NCBI GenBank assembly: GCA_947846985.1
Contig: CANTUZ010000006.1
Coordinates: 48,155,207-48,219,206, forward strand
Direction of reading: 5' to 3'
Length of the DNA stretch: 64,000 nt
Source: Fratercula arctica
Lineage: Eukaryota; Chordata; Aves; Charadriiformes; Alcidae
A program made the translations under genes and the position numbers. Under the pieces are notes generated by a model. The model was not told the origin of the DNA. It ran no database searches and worked only from the letters and a program-made list of their open reading frames with translations. Below are positions 24,743 through 34,560 of this stretch, piece by piece. Position 1 is the stretch's first letter; each line of letters opens with the position of its first letter.

Positions 24743-25823
24743 ATGAAAAGATATAAAACTACAAAAAAAAAACAGGGTCAGAAGGTTGCAACTCTGCAAG
24801 ACAGAAGATCAGCCCACCCTGAAAGCTGCGGTGGCTGACAACTGCCTGGCCAGCAGGGACTCCTTGGGTGCCACCATCGGGCGACGTGATCATGCTGGTG
24901 CTTAGCCTTGTAGCATGTAAACCCAAGCTTTCTTCTGTAGCTATGAACCAAAACTATTTTTTGCTTCTAAATCGTATCTGATCCTGCCTGCATAATGTCT
25001 GTGTGTGAGAAAAGATGCCCAAGTAAATGTGACACGGGGGATGGTTAAAAGGTAAGGCTGAATGCTCTCCCCTCCTGAGAATTACTTTGTGCTGCTTTAC
25101 TACTCGAATTATAGTTAAACAAATTTAACTCAAGGAAGTAAAGCAACTAGTTATGTTTAGTTCGGATGTCTTTTGTTTAATTTGTGCCGACCAGAGCTCT
25201 TTTTGGCTAACCTGCTCAGTATTTTTTCTGTGCTTTCGTCGTTGAAGTAGTTAATGTGCTAAAAGTTTGAAACAATTATGGTATAAAAAATAGATGGGCA
25301 TAACTTTGAGACACCACGTTAGCAGATTCTTCCAGTGAGAAGGAAGGGGTGGAAACAGGGCGCAGCTTAAAAGATAGATTAGCATCAGCTAAGACAAATA
25401 AGGGTTTTCAATGATGTAGGAGGATTGAGATTTGAAAGCTGGGAGGTCGGATGATGTTGCGTTTCTCAGAGAAAGAAGAAATAGCAATACTATAGGCGAG
25501 CAAGGTAGCAGAGATCACACTACATTATTACTGATGCTAAGGAAAAGAAGAATAAAAAGATAACATGAACTAGAACAATAAAATGTGAAAAGAGAAGGGC
25601 TTATAATTTGTGATATCTATGTAACTCCTGAGCATGAGAGTATTCATGAGAGTAGTTTCTATTGTTAAAAAGCATTTTGAGTATATTGAGTAAGAAAATT
25701 TAACCCTGTTGATGGGCTGAAACAGAAAAAGTGTGAAAGGAACAGGCATTCTAAGGAAGCCCAGATTCGCAGTTTTCATTTTCCCACATCTCTACGAAAT
25801 AGCTCCTTTCCATTTTTGGAGAG

Positions 25824-25884
25824 TGCCACCTGTGCTAGATGGTTTTTTAAAGTGATCCCAGGCAGATCTGCCACGAGGTGGCAA
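25824..25884. promoter_or_regulatory. Inverted pair of AGGTGGCA boxes; CTCF-like site
   Basis: CCACGAGGTGGCAA at 25871-25884 fits the CTCF core (CCASYAGRKGGCRS) at all but two positions. The same AGGTGGCA box occurs in opposite orientation as TGCCACCT at 25824-25831, giving an inverted pair 44 bases apart. CTCF binding would suit a chromatin boundary role, but only the motif is seen. Confidence 0.35.
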
Positions 25885-26420
25885 TTTCCTCTCTTATTTA
25901 CAGTTGTACAATGTTATTGAGATGTTACTGGTTTTGCCACAAAACAACTGCTGACAATACCAGCTGGGAGATGTGGCGTACGAATGCCATTTAAGCCCTC
26001 TCTTGTCTTTTCGGCGTGGGGTAATTTGCCCTGTGCACTAATTTGCAACAAAGTAAGACGCAGTTTTCAGTCAGTAGGGTCAGTTCTGAAGCTTAGAGCA
26101 ACACTTTTCTTTTGTTCTTTAGCAAATTGTCAGTTCTCTCTGGGGACTTCGTTAGAGGAGTAACAGGATTCTTTCTGCCAGTCCTTCAGCAAGAAGGGAA
26201 CCTCATTACTGATTTTTAATATGAAAAAGGAGCAAGTTTGTATAACAAAAAACTGAAGAGCCATGTGACAGCATAGCATTTCAACATGGCGCACTACCTC
26301 GTGAAAGATAAGGCGGACGGGTTACAGTAGTGCCTGTATTAACAAAAAAAAAAATCTTTGCTCATTTATTAAGGTGTTATAAATATGGCGTGGATGTATT
26401 GATATAAATTATGTCAATTA

Positions 26421-26436
26421 TATATGTATACATATA
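26421..26436. repeat. 16-bp perfect AT-rich palindrome
   Basis: TATATGTATACATATA is its own reverse complement and sits in an alternating purine-pyrimidine AT stretch. It could extrude a cruciform, or simply be a TA-rich microsatellite relic. Confidence 0.85.
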
Positions 26437-27360
26437 CATAGTCGTGAGGACCTTAAATTGTCTGTTTTAACAAATATGGAGTTAATCGTATATTGTAAAA
26501 GTTATTAGAGAAGTCCCTTTCGCTGTCGGGAAGCGTAAGAGTGAAATAACAAAATATCACAGGTACTGATTGTGCATCATCTTGCACGTGGGTGACTCCC
26601 TGCTCTGCAAAAATCTTTGTTTTTAGTTAGAAAAAGGACTTCCTACTACTGTATTTGAAAAGCAGTTAGCACATCCCGGTAATTACGGTAATGTAAAAAT
26701 CGATGTACTAATTGGTTTTGCGGTTTTTTTTCCCCTGTTGCTATATATACTAATAATGAAATTCAGACTAAATAGGTTCCTAATTCAATTAGTTTTGGCC
26801 GCATCCATGTGCGTGTTAGCTGTACGTTTTCAAAAGGTTTTAATCCAGTAGGAGCCACTTGAGCAAATGAAAAAGAATTTTAGTGAAACGGGTATTAGGA
26901 ATAGGGATGCTTCCTGGTAGTTCACAGTTACTCTGTCTCAACAAGAGTAAAGAGACTGAAGACCATTGAGTCTGAGAAAACGGCCGTGCCAGTAAATATT
27001 TGCTGCTTGTACAAGATCTTTTGAACTAATTTTTTTGTTAATGTTTGCTATTGTGAGATCTAACAGTGAATTGGCAAAAAAGAGCCTTGCAGAAAAAGGG
27101 CATCTCTTCGTGTTAATTTGTATTCAACACCAACCATGTCTTTCCAAGACTTAAGTATGTTATTTTCACTTCTCCAAAAGATATGACTAAAGCCACCGGC
27201 CTTTAAAGAGTTTAAAAAAAAAAAAAACCACTCAAAAAAACTTAAAGCAAAATTTAAAAATAATAACTTTACAGTAATTAAGTCAGACTCACGTTAAAGA
27301 ATAGTGTTTAAATATTGTTACTCCTTTGGTGCAAATGAATTGCTAGGAGTAAGCCACCAG

Positions 27361-27530
27361 TCACAGAATCCTAGAATAATTTAGGTCAGAAGAGATCTTT
27401 GCAGGTCTCGCTTTCCTGTGTCATGGCCAAAAATAGGGCTACCGTCAAAGCTGGGGCGGCTCAAGCTCTTCTCTGGATGCTTGTGAAGATGGCCAAGAAT
27501 GGGGTTTCTATAAGCTTCCTTGGGGAGCTT
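27361..27530 (-). mobile_element. Degenerate CR1 3' fragment
   Basis: The plus strand reads TCACAGAATCCTAGAATAAT, the reversed CR1 tail. It continues through blocks matching the reversed 3' UTR: 'GGTCAGAAGAGATCTTTGCAG', 'GGCTACCGTCAAAGCTGGGG', 'CTCTTCTCTGGATGCTTGTG' and 'AAGATGGCCAAGAATGGGGTT'. Divergence is clear but the order is complete. Only non-coding sequence is present. Confidence 0.75.
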
Positions 27531-28320
27531 TGAATATCAGAAAGCTTTAGAGAAGTTATGTTAAATGGTGCGTGCAACGTTCTCAGTAAATTGAACCATT
27601 AGGCCAATTAACTTCATTTTCCTATAATATAATTTTATACAGGTTTCAATGTTAATTATTTTAATTGCTAATTAATTTTAAAAGAAGAAAAGATAAAATG
27701 TATCTTACTACTTGGTATCATATGCAGCAGATGCAGGTTTCCAATTTGTTCTCGTGCTTTTTAGATTGAACTCCAGCTTTCTTCTCCGTGAAGGTTTGGG
27801 CCTTATTTCTCCACGCACGTTTATAAATCTCCATTCTCTAGCCTGCCCAGGACCCTGTCCTCCAACCTCTCCATTCCCTCAGAACTTCTGTACATCATCC
27901 TCCTCCCTTCCACTCATACAAAATAAATAAAAATATTTACACCTGAGTTTCCTGTAATCAAACCACAAACCGAACTTAGTCTTGTGGTCTATGTGGGTCT
28001 ATACATTCATATATATCACTTAACATTTTTCTGACCAAGCCTCTGCCAGTAAGTTAATTTATTAGACTGTTACCATTGCAAACAGCAATATGCTTTAGAC
28101 ATAAGGAAGTCTCAGCTTCAGTAAAGTAAGAATCTTATTTGTCCCTACTGCATGTGAATCAGATCAAACTAATAAGAAATGAGCTTCTGATGTATTTCAG
28201 AAATGTCATGTCCTTTAGGGCATGTTTTGGTGGGTTTTGTTGTTTTTTTTTTTTATATAAAAACTGCATTAAACAGCACTTACTGCTTTCTATTATCATA
28301 CATTAAGCTTCATTATTTGC

Positions 28321-28540
28321 TGATTGACGGTTTGAGTTGTTCCTATTCTCCTCCTGCTTAATTACATCCAGACATTTTGTTACTCTTCTATAACTTCATG
28401 ACCATGCTAATGAAAGTATTGGGACTGCGAATTGATTTCCATGGAGTCTTATCTTTTTGTAATTTAGGGCCTGTTAACAATGAAAAGAAAACCTCCAAGA
28501 ATTTACAATTTAAGAGCAATTTAAATCTAATTAATTAAAA
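28321..28540. promoter_or_regulatory. Candidate enhancer: PBX/MEIS-like and homeodomain cluster
   Basis: TGATTGACGG (28321-28330) is one base from the composite PBX-MEIS/PREP site TGATTGACAG. It is followed by TTAATTA (28358-28364), a SOX-like ACAATG (28477-28482) and TAATTAATTA (28528-28537). The combination is typical of developmental enhancers. This is inference from motifs. Confidence 0.3.
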
Positions 28541-29427
28541 GAGAAGTAAGTCCTGGTACTTCCATTACAACAAAATTCAGAAGCTTTGAGCGCTTTGATT
28601 TCTCACTTGGCATTTTGGAGTTCTGCAGATGCAGACCCGGCAGTATTCTATAAAACACGTGTCCAAGTGTCTCGTTGGCTAGTGATGCACAGCTGGGGGC
28701 TAATAACTATATTTTTAAAATGTAAGGAAAGAGAAAATGCACTCTTCTAAATATGGAAAAGAAGATGTAAAAGTTTTAAGAAGTGAATGGAGGCATCTGC
28801 CTGTGACTACTTTATACAGTACGTATAAACCTCCTACTGTCTAAGTGGCATATGGAAAGTCTAGCTGTAGTCTAAAATAAAATCCTAGATTTCTCCCCTC
28901 TTAGCCCTAGCTGTAGCAGTTATTCTAGCAAGAAACTTAAAGAATGTTTTGCAAAGGAGTCGTAATTCACAGTGAACTTTCTTAGTCGGTCGGGGTTTTT
29001 TTTTTTTTTGGTTGGTTGGGGTTTTTTCCTGTTGTGGAAGGAGTTATGTCCTCCACGCGTTCTGTCTTGCTGCCTCATGTCATGTACTGTCTTGTGCTGA
29101 TGTAGCTCCAGTGACTGCAGTGAAGTTGTGTCTGATCTACAGAACGGCAAGATCAAAATCAGGCCTTGAACTTGAATTTTTATTAGCGGCTATGTCAGGC
29201 AGTGTATTGAGCTTTATTTCTTTTTAAAATCATCTTTTTCACATCCGTCTTCCAGTCCTCATAGTTTAATTTAGTAATGTAAACAGCAAATGAACGATGC
29301 CTGCTGAATATAGGACCAAAGAGGGAGGTGAGGAGAAAAAATTCATGAAAAGTAATCCATTAATTACTTGTAAGCACCAATTTAACTCAAGATGTTCATC
29401 AGCTACAAATCCCTGGAGGCTGGGCGA

Positions 29428-29535
29428 GTATTTTGGGGCAGTATTTTGGGGCAGTATTTTGGGGCAGTATTTTGGGGCAGTATTTTGGGGCAGTATTTTG
29501 GGGCAGTATTTTGGGGCAGTATTTTGGGGCAGTAT
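29428..29535 (+). repeat. Minisatellite: 13-bp unit, 8 perfect copies
   Basis: GTATTTTGGGGCA is repeated eight times without a single difference (29428-29531), plus a 4-base partial copy (29532-29535). Perfect identity implies recent expansion or ongoing correction. The unit has no stop codon in any frame on either strand, which explains the overlapping open frames of about 70-116 codons on both strands. Since 13 is not a multiple of 3, one frame passes through all three phases and gives a 13-residue peptide repeat. Each unit supplies one GGGG run, with 9-base loops between runs. Confidence 0.98.
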
Positions 29536-30235
29536 GACGAAGTACCGCTTTGGGGTTTTGTCCCTGGCCACACTTGGAGACCAGACTTTTGGTTTGACCC
29601 ACTATGGGAATTTTTTGGTTTTCAAGTGCGTAAGAGTGAGCATTTAAGATGTGTTGCTTTCAAAGACTATTTCATGGGTAGTAAAACTTGCAGTATATTC
29701 TTGCTCCAAATCTATGTATTTCTACAAACTGTTTAAAGGAACATAGCCAATATCTGCTGTTATTTGTGTTGCTATAAATCCGAACAATTTATTAGTTACT
29801 TCTCTGAAAGTCACGAAAGCAGAGTTTGACTCCAGTAGCCTTTGTCCAAAGGAGGCAAAATTCAAGTGTCCATGGAGAATATTTTTGTGGCTTTGTTTTC
29901 GTCTTCACAATTTTCTAAGATCCAGGGCAATATGCCAGTACTAAAACTTTACAGGTATCAGGGATTCTGTTTGACTCCCGATGCCTTCTTTTTAATAATA
30001 GCAAAGTACGTAAAATCATATACATGGTCTTGCATTTTTAGATTGCTGTGCCTCCACAGGTTTCAGAGATCTTTATGGTTAAAGCAATGCCTGTACTCTT
30101 GCAGGGTGAGAAGTAAATTTTATGCAATTTTTACATATGGGTAAATGGAAGTATGAGCTCAAATGATATGGCTAAGAGGAGAGGGTGGTTTCAGTGACAA
30201 TTCAGGAAGTAGAACGTGAGGTATTTAATCCAATT

Positions 30236-30690
30236 AATTGATCAGCAGGTTGAGGGAGGTGATTCTCCCCCTCTGCTCTGGTGAGACCCCACCTGGAATA
30301 TTGCGTCCAGCTCTGGGGTCCTCAGTGCAAGAAAGACATGGACTTGTTGGAGCAAGGCCAGAGGAGGGCCATGAAAATGGTCAAAGGGCTGAAACACCTC
30401 TCCTGTGAGGACAGGCTGAGAGAGTTGGAGTTGTTCAGCTTGGAGAAGGCTCCAGAGAACCCTTGTTGTGGCTTTTCAGTGTATAAAGGGAGCTTGTAAG
30501 GAAGATGGAGAAAGCCTTTTTACCAAGACCTGTAGTGACATGACAAGGGTCAACAGTTTTAAACTGAATGAGGTGAGATTTAGGCTGGATGTTAGGAAGA
30601 AGTTTTATACAATGAGGGTGGTGAGACACTGGAACATGTTGCCCCGAGCAGTTGTGGATGCCCATCATTGGAAGAGTTCTATGATACTAT
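30236..30690 (+). mobile_element. CR1 LINE fragment lacking most of its 3' end
   Basis: The element starts in the C-terminal part of the CR1 ORF2. The frame at about 30281-30450 decodes to [22 protein letters not shown] and LFSLEKA, the well-conserved C-terminal signature, still uninterrupted. The UTR follows, with 'AAGGGAGCTTGTAAGGAAGA', 'TTTTAAACTGAATGAGG' and 'GTTGTGGATGCCCATCATTGG'. At about 30672 it jumps straight to a 'TTCTATGATACTATGAT' tail. Roughly 130 bases of UTR that other copies carry, including the GGTCCCTTCCAAC block, are missing. Confidence 0.93.
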
Positions 30691-33292
30691 GATCACTGTA
30701 ACTGAAGCAGCAGATCATGAGATACAGGTTAGTTTGGGTCCTAATTCTCCTCACAGATTAGCAGTACGGTTGTATGTCCGACTGTGCTGGCTTCAGTGTG
30801 ATATTCCTAATTTTCCCCCTTTCCCTTATGTAAGGGAGAATAGAATCGAGCATGTAAAGTGCATTTAGGACACCTTTGGACGCATGTACCTACACACAAT
30901 GAATGGAAATACTCTAGATATTACAAATTGAACATCAAAACATCAGAAGTAAAGGAGTACACCATTGCCTAGTAGGTAACTTTAGATGTGATTCTATGGG
31001 GTTTGAGCGTTAATTACTTCATATACAAAAAATACATAAGGTAATATTAAATATTCATTTGCAACGTTGTACAATGCATCACCAATATCTGAGGCGCAAT
31101 GCATGCATCTATGCAGTGACTTAACATTAACCAGTACTGAATTATGTGCTCTACAGCCTACATGCTTGAAGGGAGAGATGCTGTGCGTTTATATAGCACT
31201 GTCGATACAAGAAACTCAAATACTTTTAAAATAGGCTCGAGCATCGGTATCCCCGCATCCTAGCTAGAAAATTACAGAACAGAGATTGAATTGTTTTAAC
31301 AAAAAGCTGGTGATTATTTGGAATAGAGTCCATCGTCTGATATTCATTTGACTGCTGTGACACTAGAAAGATTTCTAATGTGCTAGATGGATGAATGTCG
31401 CTAACCCCTTAGCATATATTTTATTTTTCTAAGATTTAATAAGCTTTCTATAGAGAAAAATACAGTTATTTTTCTGAGTTTCCTAAATGAGCCATTTTTA
31501 TGCATTTGGCCGCTGAGAGCTTGAGATATCAGCTGGTTTCTTAAAACACTTTATTGAGAGCAGATACACATTTCATGACATGGTCACTTTTTTGTGCATT
31601 AGTAGCTGTTGGGACCCATGCTAAATCCGAAGGTTTTGTTTCCCCACTGGGCGGTCTGTCTCTTTAAATGCAAACTCGGTGTCTGTTCGGGAGGTGTTGG
31701 AGAAGTTCTCACTGGGGACGTGCTGTGACCTTGGTGTTGTGTGCCATTTGTGCATCATTAAAAGGTTGTAATGAAGTTCTGCCGCACACAGATTGTAAAA
31801 GGTCAAGCAGAAAGTTGGGAGCCAATGAGGTTGGGAAGAAAAATTGTGCTAGCAGCAGAGGTTGAGGGATTCATTATATTGATGCTATGGGGTTTTCAGC
31901 AGAGTAATAACTGAGTTAGCAATAGAATGTAAATCTTCTCAGCCACTTAGTCTGAGCCTGCTTCCTCTTGATTTGTGGGGATATATTTTTACTAGAGTAC
32001 AGGAAAAGTCATTATGCTTTCAAGAAAGCCACTGGAACTAGTTAATGCATTGTAGGTAGAAAGACAGGAGATAAACAGACCTGTATGTGGCTCATCTGTA
32101 AAAGCAGGGCATTGGTGACAGAAAGAGAACGATTGTACCAAACGAAAATGTTTATGTAAATAATGGGAGTCGCTACACCACATAATTGTATGTTTGCAGG
32201 TTTTGGTTGGCAGGTTACGTCGTACGTATGTAGAGTGCTGGGCTAATAACTATGAGGGCTGCAGTTCATGGTACAGAAAATGGTAGTGGCCTTCCAGAAT
32301 CATCTCTATATGGGAAAGTATCCTTCAGTCCCACAGACGTCATTATTTTTCCCTATTTCTCTGAAAAACGGCCCCTATAATTGCAGAAGTATAGGTGTTC
32401 AGGTAGAGCAACGTTTAACAGACCATGTAACTTCTTTGCATTACAACTGACGTGAAATTAATTTAAGCTATTGTGCATTATAAAATAAAATGGAAAAATA
32501 AATCTAAACTCCAACTACCGTGCCTTTAGAAAAATTTAGAAGTAACTAAAATATATGGAACAATTTTACCTTCCAGTTCTCTGGATATGCTAAATTATGT
32601 TCTGGCACATAATTTGTCAAAATCTGCACATAGACAACAAGTTATATGAAAGGCTGTGGGTTTGTGGTACTTTTATAGTCCTGCATGCAGAACTTTCCTC
32701 AGCTGTTCTAAAATTAGAGCTTTTTTGATACATACAGAAAAATCAGAATTTTCCATCATTCTCCATGTTAGCAACTCGATTTCCTGGGAAGTGGTTTCCT
32801 TAATGTGGAAGAAGGACCAACCTGACACGCCTGATCTAAGACACTTTTTGCTAATTACTTAAATATGCAGATAGTCAGTTGGGGGAAGTAAAAACCCAAA
32901 TATCTCTAATTCTCATCTAATGCAATGGAATTCACCAAGTCTTGCTATTGCTTTTAGTGATAAGAGCCTGCAATATTCCCAGATTGTCCTCCAAAGTCTT
33001 TGCATTTCATCCCTGTATTTATTAATTTATTTGTATTATTTAGGGAATTGCATCCAACAAGAGGAAAACTGCCCAAAAGCTGGTATCAACTTCACTATTA
33101 TCCACGTGGAGGTTCATCATTTTCTGTATTTGAGCAGTATAGGAAGGATCAAGCCCATTACTCCTAAATGGTCCTAAAAAACTGAATGTCAGTGTTTATC
33201 CCTTTTCTTTCCTGGCAGCTGATCTGGTAACTAATCTAATGTGTCAATTACAGCCAGCTTTGAAAAAGGATACTCAAAGTATCTGGAGGGGG

Positions 33293-33317
33293 AAAAAAAA
33301 AAAAAAAAAAAAAAAAA
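33293..33317 (+). repeat. Poly(A) 25-mer
   Basis: This is the longest A run seen in the window, preceded by GGAGGGGG. I looked for signs of a retroposed tail. The upstream sequence is not recognisable as a gene copy or SINE, and no clear target-site duplication flanks it. Confidence 0.95.
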
Positions 33318-33539
33318 TCCTGTGACTACAACAGGTTATTTGGCATCCAGTCAGCTTCCATCAGATCACTGTAAATTACCTGTCACATTATTCTGTCTCT
33401 GAACATGCTTTGTTTCAACATCCTCAGCTAAACAGTTACATGTTTTGTACCTTTATTCTGTCACGCTTTCGCACCTGCTAGGCAGTCCTGGTTTGTTCTA
33501 GAAAATACCGTCTCTCTACAGACTGTGATAAAGGAGCTC

Positions 33540-33690
33540 AGAGAGGTTTTCAAAGAAAGCTTTAATCAATATTGGAGGCATATTCTTTTGTGCATTGATT
33601 ATGCTAAGGTGTTTAATTAATCAGCAGACTGTGTTTTAATAAAGAAAAACATTACTGACGGAAATTATAATGGCAAATTACAGAAACTTC
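33540..33690. promoter_or_regulatory. Candidate enhancer: homeodomain-motif cluster
   Basis: The block holds a TAATCAATATTGG stretch near 33563, TGCATTGATTATGC near 33592 and TTTAATTAATC at 33612-33622, then further TAAT cores. It is directly upstream of the Z-DNA-prone tract. It is motif-based inference only. Confidence 0.25.
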
Positions 33691-33702
33691 TTTTTAACAC
33701 CA

Positions 33703-33734
33703 ACACACACGCGCGCGCACACACACACCCCCCC
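33703..33734. repeat. (AC/GC)n alternating tract with Z-DNA potential, then C7
   Basis: From 33703 to 33728 purine and pyrimidine alternate without a break: (AC)4, then (GC)4, then (AC)5, in all 26 bases. A C7 run follows (33728-33734). Alternating CG flanked by CA is the classic Z-DNA-forming pattern. Confidence 0.85.
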
Positions 33735-34029
33735 TCCAATGCTGTGAGCCTGAGACAATCCTGCTGATCCAAACCTGTGCGTTTGGGAGACTTTTATATT
33801 CGTTAGGTCCCAAGCTCCATCATCTATTTATATCTCTACAACTGAAAATTTCAACACCCAGATTTACATAGTATTTTTCTCAAAAAAGATCTTGAAGGAT
33901 CTTATATCCCATTATGGTCCCGCTTCCTTAAGCGTAGTACAGAATTGAGTCCCCGAAGCCTGTTGCAGTGCTTCTGAGACCCGTATCCTTTTGGATGTTA
34001 ATTCAGAGAGACCCAGTTTGTAGGTATTT

Positions 34030-34560
34030 CAGATTTAGTCTCAAGAGTCAGGCTCCCAGAGGTTGTCTAATCCATTCCTCTGCCCCAAACAATCAACCAT
34101 TCTTCTGCCATTCCTGATGGATGTCCACATCCATCTTTGTAAACTTCCAGAGAGGAGATGGCTGTATTTAACTCTCCTTATCATTACATTTTTTTTCCTA
34201 ATTGTCAGCCAAAAATCTTGCTTCACTCTTATTCCTGATACTGCCTTCCATGAAAGGAGGAGTCTTTCAGGAGAATGTAATGACTCTTGGAGGAGTCATT
34301 TACATATTGGCAGACTGTTACCAAGTCTCTCTTTATATCCTCTTCCTCAGCTTAAACGTTTTCTTTCACATTGTTTCATGTCATCGCTGCTGTTCCCTGC
34401 ACAGTTCTCTCTCCTTTTAGTTCCTGTCTGTGAAGGTGGTGTCCAAAAGCAGGAACAGTACCCTAGATGAAGTATTTCCAATGCTTATTAGAGCAGAAAG
34501 GATCATTCTGCTTGTCCTAGAGGTGATACTTCTGTTTGTACATCTTGTTTTAAGAAAAGG
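34030..34560 (-). mobile_element. Ancient CR1 fragment, highly diverged
   Basis: On the plus strand the block order is that of a reversed old CR1: 'AGAGGTTGTCTAATCCATTC' with 'CTCTGCCCCAA' (34055-34088), then 'TTTTTTTTCCTAATTGTCAGCC' split around 34190-34211. These are followed by 'CTTATTCCTGATACTGCC' and 'AAAAGCAGGAACAGTACCC', then 'AGATGAAGTATTTCCAATGC' and 'TTGTACATCTTG' (34536-34547). This covers the 3' UTR and part of the ORF2 C-terminal region. The overlapping open frames of up to 135 codons are shadows of this remnant, not genes. Confidence 0.72.

Larger units (their letters stand above)
20881..27360. other. Unique non-coding stretch
   Basis: No gene or clear transposon. Open frames reach 107 codons (23315-23638, minus) without recognisable content. 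It contains T14 at 23111-23124, a 15-bp tandem duplication at 24713-24742, candidate regulatory blocks at 24170-24230 and 25824-25884, and a 16-bp palindrome at 26421-26436. Confidence 0.65.
27531..30235. other. Unique stretch containing a minisatellite
   Basis: No gene is seen. It holds T12 at 28243-28254, the candidate regulatory block at 28321-28540, a 36-base strand of only G and T at 28992-29027, and the 13-bp minisatellite at 29428-29535. Confidence 0.65.
30691..34029. other. Unique non-coding stretch with simple-sequence tracts
   Basis: No gene is called. Open frames stay under 90 codons. It contains the A25 run at 33293-33317, a homeodomain-motif cluster at 33540-33690 and the alternating CA/CG tract at 33703-33734. 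Confidence 0.65.

Noticed and set aside
29428..29535. Regular short direct repeats, considered as a CRISPR array
   Set aside because: Units are contiguous with no spacers, and the window is vertebrate DNA.
29266..29736. Overlapping frames of about 70-116 codons on both strands
   Set aside because: They exist because the 13-bp minisatellite unit has no stop codon in any frame. The repeated peptide is a by-product.
34063..34470. 135-codon plus-strand frame
   Set aside because: It lies within the reverse complement of an ancient CR1 copy, so it is antisense transposon sequence.
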